NCBI GenBank assembly: GCA_001799615.1
Contig: MGTU01000029.1
Span: 62,001 to 126,000, forward strand
DNA: 64,000 bases
Source of the DNA: Elusimicrobia bacterium GWA2_61_42
GTDB taxonomy: Bacteria > Elusimicrobiota > Elusimicrobia > Elusimicrobiales > UBA9959
Direction: 5' to 3'
Part shown: piece after piece, positions 55,195-63,283 of the stretch
How the letters are laid out: each line of letters starts with the position of its first letter
Position numbering within the stretch: the stretch's first letter is position 1
Notes under the pieces: model-generated
The model's database searches: none
The model's input: the letters and a program-made list of their open reading frames with translations, nothing else
Told to the model about the DNA's origin: nothing
Position numbers and translations under genes: made by a program

Positions 55195-55509
55195 ATGAAA
55201 AAATCTGACAAAGTTATCGGCGCGGGCATCGGCATAGCGGCCCTGGCGGCCATCGGCGCGTATTTCCTCACCGGGGAGCGCGGCGCCAAGAACCGCGAGC
55301 GGATCTACGGCTGGACCCTCAAGATGAAGGGCGAGGTGCTGGAGAAAGTGGAAGACCTCAAGAACATGAAGCGCGAAGACTACGAGAAGATCGTGGACGA
55401 AGTGGCCGCCCGCTACGAGAAAGTGGAACGGGTGAGCGCCTCGGAGCTTAAGCGCATCACCACGGAACTTAAAGACGCCTGGAAGCACATCAGCAAGCAG
55501 CTTAAGTAA
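55195..55509 (+). CDS. Small YtxH-like membrane-anchored coiled-coil protein
   Basis: MKKSDKVIGAGIGIAALAAIGAYFLTGERGAKNRERI... Confidence 0.6.
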   Translation: MKKSDKVIGAGIGIAALAAIGAYFLTGERGAKNRERIYGWTLKMKGEVLEKVEDLKNMKREDYEKIVDEVAARYEKVERVSASELKRITTELKDAWKHISKQLK

Positions 55510-55532
55510 GCCGCGGCTTCCGCGCGCGAAGA

Positions 55533-55563
55533 CCGCCGGGCAGCCCCGGCGGTTTTCTTTTTT
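55533..55563. terminator. Intrinsic terminator
   Basis: CCGCCGGGcagCCCCGGCGGttttcttttttt. Confidence 0.75.
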
Positions 55564-55590
55564 TGGCCGCGATATTTATATAATTTAAAT

Positions 55591-57021
55591 ATGATCAAAC
55601 TCCACGATGTTAACTCGAAACTGCTGGAAGCCCACTACGCCGTCAGGGGCAAGATCGTCTCCCGGGCGCACGAGCTGGAAGCCCAGGGCAAAAAAATAAT
55701 TTACTGCAATATCGGCAATCCGCAGGCGCTCAAGCAGCGGCCGCTGACTTTCGTGCGGCAGGTGCTGAGCCTGGTGGAATACCCCGCGCTGATGGACCAG
55801 CCGGAAGCCGCCAGGCTTTTTCCCGCCGACGCCGTCCGGCGCGCCAGGCTGATCCTGGAGAAGAACCCCAGCGGCACCGGGGCCTACACCCAGAGCGCCG
55901 GGCTGCCCTTCATCCGCCAGGCCGTGGCTGACTTCATCAACAAGCGCGACGGCATCCCGGTGGACCCCAACCGCGTCATCCTCACCGACGGGGCCAGCAA
56001 GGGCGTGCAGTCCGTGTTCACGATGCTCACCAATAAAGAGAACGACGGCTACATGATCCCCATCCCCCAGTACCCGCTCTACAGCGCTACCATCGCGCTA
56101 TACGGCGCCCGGCAGATAAATTATTTCCTGGACGAGGAGCATAATTGGCAGCTCAACGAGGAAGAGCTGACCCGCAGCATAGAGGCCGCGCAGAAGGACG
56201 GCATCAACCCCGTGGCCATAGCCGTGATCAACCCTGGCAACCCCACCGGCGCCGTGCTTTCCAAAGAGAATATCGAGATGATCATCCGCTTCGCCAGGAA
56301 GCACCGCCTGTCCATCCTCGCGGACGAGGTCTACCAGGAGAACGTCTACGGCGCGGGCCTGAAGTTCCACTCTTTCGCCCGGGTCATGCACGAGCTGGGC
56401 GAGAAGGAAGTTACCCTGTTCAGCTTTCATTCCGTTTCCAAAGGCTTCCTGGGCGAGTGCGGGCACCGCGGCGGCTATATGGAAGTCCGCAACATGGCCG
56501 ACGACGTTTACGCGGAGATGATAAAGCTGCAGTCCATCGGGCTTTGCTCCAACGTGGACGGCCAGCTGGTCACCTACCTGATGGTGGCCCCGCCCGCCAA
56601 AGGCGACGAAAGCCATGAGCTTTACGTTAAAGAACGCGGCGCCATCCTGGGGGATCTGAAGGAGAAGGCGGAGATCCTGGGCCGCGGCCTCAACGAGATA
56701 AAGGGGATGAAGACCGATATCCCGCAGGGCGCCATGTACGCCTTCGTTAAATTCGAGCTGCCCCATAAGAAAGGCGTCGACCTGTCCAAACTTACGGAGG
56801 AAGCGCGCCAGAAGTACGAGGCCGCCAGGGATAGCGAGTACTGCCTGCGGCTGCTGGAAGAGACCGGCATCTGCGTGGTGCCGGGGTCCGGCTTCGGCCA
56901 GCTGCCCGGGACGCTGCACTTCCGCACCACCTTCCTGCCGCCCAAAGAGGATATCAAGGCGCTGGTGGAAAAAATGAAGAAATTCCACGCCGCCTACGCG
57001 GCCGAGCTTAAAGACAAATAA
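55591..57021 (+). CDS. Class I aminotransferase resembling eukaryotic-type alanine aminotransferase
   Basis: 476 aa; RGKIVSRAHELE, IGNPQALKQRPLTFVRQVL, IPIPQYPLYSATIALYGA, INPGNPTGAVLS, SFHSVSKGFLGECGHRGGY, LRLLEETGICVVPGSGFGQ. Confidence 0.9.
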   Translation: MIKLHDVNSKLLEAHYAVRGKIVSRAHELEAQGKKIIYCNIGNPQALKQRPLTFVRQVLSLVEYPALMDQPEAARLFPADAVRRARLILEKNPSGTGAYTQSAGLPFIRQAVADFINKRDGIPVDPNRVILTDGASKGVQSVFTMLTNKENDGYMIPIPQYPLYSATIALYGARQINYFLDEEHNWQLNEEELTRSIEAAQKDGINPVAIAVINPGNPTGAVLSKENIEMIIRFARKHRLSILADEVYQENVYGAGLKFHSFARVMHELGEKEVTLFSFHSVSKGFLGECGHRGGYMEVRNMADDVYAEMIKLQSIGLCSNVDGQLVTYLMVAPPAKGDESHELYVKERGAILGDLKEKAEILGRGLNEIKGMKTDIPQGAMYAFVKFELPHKKGVDLSKLTEEARQKYEAARDSEYCLRLLEETGICVVPGSGFGQLPGTLHFRTTFLPPKEDIKALVEKMKKFHAAYAAELKDK

Positions 57022-57042
57022 CGGGCGGTCAGCGCCCGCCGC

Positions 57043-57076
57043 GCCGCCGGGGGAAGCCCCGGCGGTTTTATTTTTG
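57043..57076. terminator. Intrinsic terminator
   Basis: GCCGCCGGGGgaagCCCCGGCGGttttattttt. Confidence 0.75.
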
Positions 57077-57081
57077 GAGGG

Positions 57082-58080
57082 TCAGGCCGCCGGCTGCGGG
57101 GCGTCCTGCATTTTGTTGTAAAGGGCTTCGAACTGCGGGGCTATGCGTTTGAAGATGGCGAAGATCTTCGGGTCGAAGTGCTCCGGTTTCAGCCGGTCGT
57201 CGCCCTCGGTGATCACGCGCACCGCGCCGGCGTGGTCGTAGCAGGGCTTGTACACGCGGGAGTTGCGCAGCGCGTCGTAGCAGTCGGCTATGCTCACTAT
57301 GCGGGCTTCCAGGGGTATCGCCTCGCCCTTCAACCCCGCGGGGTAGCCGGTGCCGTCCCACTTTTCGTGGTGGCAGAGGGCGATGCGCTTGCCGAATTCC
57401 AGGTGCGGGTGGTCGCCGATGATCATGGCGCCGAAGGTGGTGTGCTTTTTCATCTCCTCCATCTCGGCCTCGTCCAGGCGGCCGGCTTTCTTGAGGATGT
57501 GGCTGGGCACGTGCACTTTGCCCACGTCGTGCAGGGTGGCCTGCAGGCGGATGTTCTCTATGAATCTCTCCGGCATGCCCAGCTCCCGGGCTATCAGCGC
57601 CGAGTACTCGCCCACGCGCAGGATATGGTTGCCGGTGTCTATGTCGTTGGCCTCGGCCGCCCGCGCCAGGGAGCGTATCAGGTAGGTGAAGGCGTCCTCG
57701 TACTCGCGCGCGCTCAGGATGTTCTTTACGCGCAGCAGCAGTTCCGTCTGGTCGATGGGCTTGGATAAAAATTCGTCGGCGCCGGATTCCATGCTTTTCA
57801 GCTTGTTGTCGCGCGAATCCAGCGAGGTGATCATGATCACGGGGATGTGCTTGAGCTCGCCGTCGGCTTTCATGGCGCGGCAGGTCTCATGGCCGTTCAT
57901 GACCGGCATGTTCACGTCCATCAGCACCAGGTCTATGTTCTTTTCGGCCATCACGGCCAGCGCGGTCCTGCCGTCCTGGGCCGTGGCCACCTCGTAGCCG
58001 TGCGGCGCCAGCAGCGTTTCCAGGAGTTCCAGGTTGAAATCCTCGTCATCCACGCAAAGTATACGGTAAGCCCTCTTCAT
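57082..58080 (-). CDS. Response regulator with HD-GYP domain
   Basis: 332 aa; REC (VDDEDFNLELLETLL, DLVLMDVNMP) plus LHDVGKVHVP and HHEKWDGTGYPAGLKGEAIPLEARIVSIADCYDAL. Confidence 0.95.
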   Translation of the reverse strand: MKRAYRILCVDDEDFNLELLETLLAPHGYEVATAQDGRTALAVMAEKNIDLVLMDVNMPVMNGHETCRAMKADGELKHIPVIMITSLDSRDNKLKSMESGADEFLSKPIDQTELLLRVKNILSAREYEDAFTYLIRSLARAAEANDIDTGNHILRVGEYSALIARELGMPERFIENIRLQATLHDVGKVHVPSHILKKAGRLDEAEMEEMKKHTTFGAMIIGDHPHLEFGKRIALCHHEKWDGTGYPAGLKGEAIPLEARIVSIADCYDALRNSRVYKPCYDHAGAVRVITEGDDRLKPEHFDPKIFAIFKRIAPQFEALYNKMQDAPQPAA

Positions 58081-58505
58081 AAAAATTATTCTAGCAAACT
58101 GCGGCGCTGCTGTCGTATTTCAAAAGGACGCTGCTTCCTAACTTCCTATATTATTGGGCACTGAGGTGAAATAGGAAGAGCAGGACGCAATGTCTCTACT
58201 ACTGCAAGCAGGCACTTGCGCCCCAAATTGCTAAATTTCAAGACCTGACCCCTTCCCTTGCATAGGGCCGGCTTTGCCGTCAGGCAAAGGCGGAGCTGCG
58301 GCCGCAAGGGCCGTTTCCGCAGATCATAACCTCGTGGCGCCCGTCGTAAAACGTGGGGTGGAATGATACGGGCACGTAGTGGAACCGCTGTCCTGGCGCA
58401 TTCTTGCGCGAATTTAAAAGGCCATTTCGCCAGAAATGGCGATAAGCGCGCTTAAGGAGCTTTTAAGGGGGGGAAAGGTCGTTTAGAGCGAGAAAGCGCC
58501 TCCAG

Positions 58506-58553
58506 GAGCCGCCAGCGGCGGCTGTATGCGGGCGTAAACCTGGGGAGTTTAGC
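58506..58553. repeat. Left copy of imperfect direct repeat flanking RiPP-like cassette
   Basis: GAGCCGccagCGGCGGCTGTATGCGGGCGTAAACCTGGGGAGTTTAGC. Confidence 0.8.
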
Positions 58554-58600
58554 AACTTTGGATTAATTGGAGTCTGCATCCAACCGGAAAAGGATTCAGA

Positions 58601-59749
58601 TTAATTAGCAGGTTCTGGAGTGACGGATATATTCCCCCCCCTAAGTTCCATCCACTCTACACGTCCTTCCTGAAAACGCCGCAGGCCGCCGGCAAGGCCG
58701 ATAAAAATAAAATATGCGCCAAATAATATCCGGTAGCCGCCCGAAAAAAGATACTCTGGCGAATGAATCAGTGTGTTTAGCCCATGCCACACATTCCCTA
58801 GGCTACCTCCGATCCTCCAAAGGAAATAAAACGAAAATGCGACAAACGCCGCTAAATAAAAGTAATGCAGCCCTCGTGCCCAGCGCTTCGCCTTAAACTC
58901 AGTATATACATCTTTGTAAAGCCAATAACCATCAGTTCGGAAAAGCGGGTTAAGATTGAAGAAGACTATAACCATTATCCAGCGCGCGGCTTCCGCGAAA
59001 GCAATGTCTCCGGTAAATGAGCAAACCAGCAAAAGCAAAAATAAAAACGCTCCCTGAAAAACGAATCCTCCACAATCTATGAGTATTTTTCTCGCAAGGC
59101 CGACTTTCTCAATACCGGAGACATTGGTGTAAAATACGGGATATATAAGATAAATCGAAAACCCTATGGGCCTGAAGCCGATGCCCGAGGACATTGCGGC
59201 GAATGAGTGTCCTAATTCATGGATCAGACTACCAAGAATAATCAGAAGACATACAACGAAGCCGCTCGCTTTTCCGGCTAAAGGAACCGGGATTGCCTTT
59301 TCCGGACCAGTAATCAATAATAGTGTCCCCCATAATAATCCAATAATTGAGAGGGTTGCAAGAAATTGTGTAACTTTATTAATCGCGACTGGCCCGGCCA
59401 TGAAAATCTTGAAGAACTTTTCCTGTACTTGAGCAGAAAGCAGTTTTATACTCGGTGCCAGAAACATTCTAAACAAATCTTTCCAAGAACGCTTCTCCTT
59501 TTTCCGCAACGCCCCTAGAGAAACAAGCTTGTTAAATATCTTTTGTGGTTCATTAAGGCCAAGACCGGATAAAGAATTAAAATACAATTCTTGTGCGCCA
59601 CTATCCGGCAATCCCTTTATCAACCATGCGGTTTCCACACTCAGATGATAACAGGAAGTATCGGTAATGGCTAGATGTTTTTGTTCGTCTTTAACCGAAT
59701 AGGCTTTTTTAAGGTGATTTTCGTAAATAATATCAGCGGCAGAAATCAT
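58601..59749 (-). CDS. Polytopic M50-type zinc metalloprotease with N-terminal PqqD/RRE-like region
   Basis: 382 aa; HELGH in TM context; NLNPLFRTDGYWLYKD second motif; several TM helices. Confidence 0.85.
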   Translation of the reverse strand: MISAADIIYENHLKKAYSVKDEQKHLAITDTSCYHLSVETAWLIKGLPDSGAQELYFNSLSGLGLNEPQKIFNKLVSLGALRKKEKRSWKDLFRMFLAPSIKLLSAQVQEKFFKIFMAGPVAINKVTQFLATLSIIGLLWGTLLLITGPEKAIPVPLAGKASGFVVCLLIILGSLIHELGHSFAAMSSGIGFRPIGFSIYLIYPVFYTNVSGIEKVGLARKILIDCGGFVFQGAFLFLLLLVCSFTGDIAFAEAARWIMVIVFFNLNPLFRTDGYWLYKDVYTEFKAKRWARGLHYFYLAAFVAFSFYFLWRIGGSLGNVWHGLNTLIHSPEYLFSGGYRILFGAYFIFIGLAGGLRRFQEGRVEWMELRGGNISVTPEPAN

Positions 59750-59752
59750 ATC

Positions 59753-61147
59753 TCAACCATGCACGGACACCGTGTCCCCATTACCGTGGGAGGGGGGGGT
59801 AAATCCCGGGTTTTGTTTCTTTTTTTGATAGGCAAGCTTAATTCCGTCAAGAATAACCCTTTTCATGTCTGAACAGTGCGGCTTAAATAAATCCCCAGTC
59901 TTGGCGCGGCATCTTACCCCGCACTGGCCGCCACAAGCAAGCGCCACGGAACATTTAAGGCATTCATCCATGTTGGCAATATGTCTTGTTTTGTACGTCT
60001 CGTGCAGAGGGAAGAATTTAACTCCACTTTCTGAAACATGCCCAACACGAAACTCCGGGTAACCAGCCTCTTCGAAACAGGCGTATAAGTCGCCAAACGG
60101 GTCCAATACCACTGTGTGTTGCATTGTCTGCATACAAAAGCATGTATGGATCAAGCCTATCCCTTTTTCAAGCTGGAACAGATAACCCATTTCATGGGCC
60201 CGGAGGCTTACAGGGTGCTCTAGGTCTATCCCCAAATCGAACACCTGGGACGACAATTCAGCGAGGTCCATAAAATCTGTAGTATCCACCTTGGCGACAT
60301 TGTCATGCAATGGGCTTGCGTATATGCTCGCGTATTTATTCCCGAGAATGTTTTTGGCTTTAAGTTCTTCAATCAACCGCGGCACAGAGGCGAGCGTGCG
60401 CCTGTTGAGATTAAGTCTTATACTAATCTTTGTTCTACGCGAAAGAAGCATAGCGATATTATCAGTAATCTTGTCAAAGGTCTTTTCTCCAGATACGGGG
60501 ATACGGGAGGTATCATGAAGCGCACTGCTGCCATCCAAGGATATCTGCACGTGATTAACAAAACCGGGGCCAGGACCGAAAATATCCGCCATGGAGTCTA
60601 CTTTAGTGGCGTTTGATATGGAGCTGGCAGGCATACTGTGCTTTTTCGTGTACTCTAAAGTCTTGCGTATTACCGCCTCATTTGCCGGCAGGAACGGCTC
60701 TCCGCCGTAAAAAGATACATCAAAGTTTTTGTAATCAGCTCCGGGAATTATTTGAGGGAGATGTCTTTCAAAAAATCCTTCAATTTGCGCAGGCGTCATA
60801 ACCGCCTGCGATTTATGAGGCCGATGCTCTTGCTGGTAGCAGTATTTACAAGCTAGGTTGCAGTTATAACTCATTAAAAGCATGATTCCACCATGCTTAA
60901 CCTCTCTCTCCCATTTTTGGTGAAGGGCGGCAGAGAATTCCTTAAATCGCTCTAACTCCAAGTCAGGCGGTAGGGATGTTATATGTCCACGCTTTACAAG
61001 CACGTCAATATCTTCTTGGTTTAAATCTTTCAGCTTTTCCGAGTTCCCGGATTTAAGGATATCGATCAATTTCCATGGAATCTCGTCGAGACACCCATTA
61101 ACTCCGTTGAATAAAAGCGCAGATCCACCAAGGTCTATAACATTCAA
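59753..61147 (-). CDS. Radical SAM/SPASM peptide maturase
   Basis: 464 aa; CNLACKYCYQ; FYGGEPFL; VQISLDG; C-terminal CLKCSVALACGGQCGVRC..C SPASM-like Cys set. Confidence 0.93.
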   Translation of the reverse strand: MNVIDLGGSALLFNGVNGCLDEIPWKLIDILKSGNSEKLKDLNQEDIDVLVKRGHITSLPPDLELERFKEFSAALHQKWEREVKHGGIMLLMSYNCNLACKYCYQQEHRPHKSQAVMTPAQIEGFFERHLPQIIPGADYKNFDVSFYGGEPFLPANEAVIRKTLEYTKKHSMPASSISNATKVDSMADIFGPGPGFVNHVQISLDGSSALHDTSRIPVSGEKTFDKITDNIAMLLSRRTKISIRLNLNRRTLASVPRLIEELKAKNILGNKYASIYASPLHDNVAKVDTTDFMDLAELSSQVFDLGIDLEHPVSLRAHEMGYLFQLEKGIGLIHTCFCMQTMQHTVVLDPFGDLYACFEEAGYPEFRVGHVSESGVKFFPLHETYKTRHIANMDECLKCSVALACGGQCGVRCRAKTGDLFKPHCSDMKRVILDGIKLAYQKKKQNPGFTPPSHGNGDTVSVHG

Positions 61148-61183
61148 ATAGCGGCTGATATAATGTTTTATTGAAGTATCCCC

Positions 61184-61924
61184 CTACTTTTTAGGCAGGC
61201 AGGGCTGAGGTTGGAACCCGTTTTTAACCAGCAAGGCGCAAATCTCTACTTTATCTTCTACCTTCACCGCCCAGGTTGAATCAATTTTATAAGCTTGGGT
61301 ATAAGCTTCCGCTGCCTCTTTGTACTGGTTAAGCCGCAAAAGAGCCCTGCATTTATTGAATTGCATATAAGCCCTGGGTTCTGGTGAAATAGAAATTGCT
61401 TTATCAATATCCAAGATAGCCTGCGCATATTTTCGCTGGTGTAATTCCGTTGCCCCTCGGCCAAAGTACAGCTTACCCATAAAGGACGTATTTTCTTTCC
61501 AATATTTATGCCCTTGGGGAACAATACCATTTGGGAATACTTGTTCCAGCTCTTTTATCGCTTTATTGAACCCTTCATATGCGCCGTTGAGGTCCCCTTT
61601 CCAGAAGTTTATAGTCGCCTGGTGGAATATAATTGCCTGAGGCTCATCTTTTTTTAGTTCTGGGTATTCACGCACCAAGGTATCTAGTGCTTTTTGTGCG
61701 GATTCCGTGTCCCGATTTGTTAGTGCTTTCCCAATTTCCCACACCTGTCTTTTTTCGCGGGACGTAAACATTAATCTACGTAGTTTTGAATAAACTCCCT
61801 CTGCGTCTTCTTCAAAATTACCGACCTCTATATCCATAAGTGCAGGAGAATCCTGGGGAATAGTTTTGCTGTCACCGGCTATCGCCGGTGAGGAAGCAAG
61901 CATAATCGTTAATAGTAGTTTCAT
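61184..61924 (-). CDS. Secreted TPR-repeat protein
   Basis: 246 aa; signal peptide MKLLLTIMLASSPAIAG; YFGRGATELHQRKYAQAILDIDKAISISPEPRAYMQFNKCRALLRLNQYKEAAEAYTQAYKID. Confidence 0.8.
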   Translation of the reverse strand: MKLLLTIMLASSPAIAGDSKTIPQDSPALMDIEVGNFEEDAEGVYSKLRRLMFTSREKRQVWEIGKALTNRDTESAQKALDTLVREYPELKKDEPQAIIFHQATINFWKGDLNGAYEGFNKAIKELEQVFPNGIVPQGHKYWKENTSFMGKLYFGRGATELHQRKYAQAILDIDKAISISPEPRAYMQFNKCRALLRLNQYKEAAEAYTQAYKIDSTWAVKVEDKVEICALLVKNGFQPQPCLPKK

Positions 61925-61953
61925 TATTGTTCCCTCACATAGACTATTATCAC

Positions 61954-62253
61954 TTACTGTACAGGCCGACAGTTATTACCGGGACAAACTGTGAATGGGC
62001 GACACTGGTCTGGGTCTTTATATCCCACTGGGCCTGTACATTCGCAAGCGTCAATAAAACAAAACCGTTTACACCAATCATCATCAGGGCAAACGCCTCT
62101 CTTACATGAGCACAAGTCCGGACAGGGGCCCTCCTGACATTTTAGGATCATAACTGGTAAAGCTTCAAACTCTATACGATCCTTAGCTTTTTCAAGTGTT
62201 AAAATATCGCCAGCTGTGAGATTCAAGGATTTTACTATGCTCTCGGTTTTCAT
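61954..62253 (-). CDS. Putative Cys-rich RiPP precursor peptide
   Basis: 99 aa; Cys-free ~38-aa leader then ~61-aa region with 12 Cys; co-directional and upstream of rSAM maturase. Confidence 0.7.
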   Translation of the reverse strand: MKTESIVKSLNLTAGDILTLEKAKDRIEFEALPVMILKCQEGPCPDLCSCKRGVCPDDDWCKRFCFIDACECTGPVGYKDPDQCRPFTVCPGNNCRPVQ

Positions 62254-62368
62254 TTTGTTGCCTCTTCCCTTTTTAGATACGCCAAGGGCAATTCCCCTAA
62301 ATTATTTAAAGGACATTATTGGTAGTCTAGCTGATAGTTCTTGACGGCGCAAGTGGGGGGCGTTTTAC

Positions 62369-62413
62369 GAGCCGGCGGCGGTTATATGGGGGCGTAAACC
62401 TGGGGAGCTCAGC
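62369..62413. repeat. Right copy of imperfect direct repeat flanking RiPP-like cassette
   Basis: GAGCCGGCGGCGGTTATATGGGGGCGTAAACCTGGGGAGCTCAGC. Confidence 0.8.
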
Positions 62414-62684
62414 GCCGCTTAGCTTTTAAAAGGCCCTTGGCGGGGTTGAAGTCCACGTCCAGCCGGGGCGGGGTCCATATCAACTGCCCGGTCTTGGGGT
62501 GCCGGACATGGCGCCCTGGGCGGGTCTTCTTGGTGAAGGAACCGAAGTCTTTAAAGTAAACCCACTCGCCTTTCTGCAGGCTGTCGGTCATATGCGCCAG
62601 GATTGAGTCGAGAATCGCGGCCGCGTCCACCTGTGGGAGGAAGAATTCTTTGGCGATTGCTTTAGCGAACTGGCTTTGAGTCAT
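62409..62684 (-). CDS. HU/IHF-family DNA-binding protein
   Basis: MTQSQFAKAIAKEF...LQKGEWVYFKDFGSFTKKTRPGRHVRHPKTGQ; start set by ATGA overlap at 62681-62684. Confidence 0.85.
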   Translation of the reverse strand: MTQSQFAKAIAKEFFLPQVDAAAILDSILAHMTDSLQKGEWVYFKDFGSFTKKTRPGRHVRHPKTGQLIWTPPRLDVDFNPAKGLLKAKRR

Positions 62685-62857
62685 TGCCTGCGCTTCCGCG
62701 TGGGGTTCTCGTGCGCGGAGATCCATACCATTACGGTTTGCGAGATCTTCCCTAAGTCGGTGGGATTGTGCTTTATGCCCTGGGCGGCGGTCTGGTCCCA
62801 GGTGAGGTCGGTTTTCTTGAGGTACTTCTCGACCGCCGCGGCCATGTCCGCTTTCAT
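62681..62857 (-). pseudogene. Small or 5'-truncated gene coupled to HU-like gene
   Basis: Minus frame MKADMAAAVEKYLKKTDLTWDQTAAQGIKHNPTDLGKISQTVMVWISAHENPTRKRRQ ending in TGA that overlaps HU ATG; frame open upstream only to a TAA near 62935. Confidence 0.45.
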
Positions 62858-62941
62858 GACGGTATTGCGCTTGGCGGCTTTAGCCAGGGCGACGGCTTCT
62901 CGCAGCGTGACCAGTTGCCTTTAAGCGTAAGCGCCGGTATA

Positions 62942-63232
62942 ATGTTTATGCTGGTTGTAGGGTTCATGCTGAACTTCGACGCGCGGCGTTACGTGTACGA
63001 CAAATACACGGCTTACAGCCTGGGTACGGAATACGCCCTGTTCGGCGGCCCCGGGAGCATGTCGGGGCTGAGTTTAAGGGGCGGGGTTAACGGCGGGGCC
63101 GCACAAAGCGCCGCGGGCGCGTTCAGCGCGGGAGCCGGCCTTAAGCTGCTGAACGCGGACCTGGATTACGCCTTGTCGCCGGAAGGCAAGCTGGGCAGCA
63201 CCCAGCGCATAACGCTGAAGAAGAAGTTTTAG
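62942..63232 (+). pseudogene. C-terminal fragment of PorV/PorQ (UPF0164)-like outer-membrane protein
   Basis: ...GLSLRGGVNGGAAQSAAGAFSAGAGLKLLNADLDYALSPEGKLGSTQRITLKKKF resembles only the C-terminal strands of that family. Confidence 0.5.
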
Positions 63233-63283
63233 ATTCGCAATACGGATGTGGATCGGTTTAGCCGCGGTTGTTTTGTCCTATTA

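Noticed and set aside
58100-58600. Transposase or integrase next to the RiPP-like cassette
   Set aside because: Looked for one; only transposon-end-like motifs and start-less frames are visible, so mobility is inferred and not shown.
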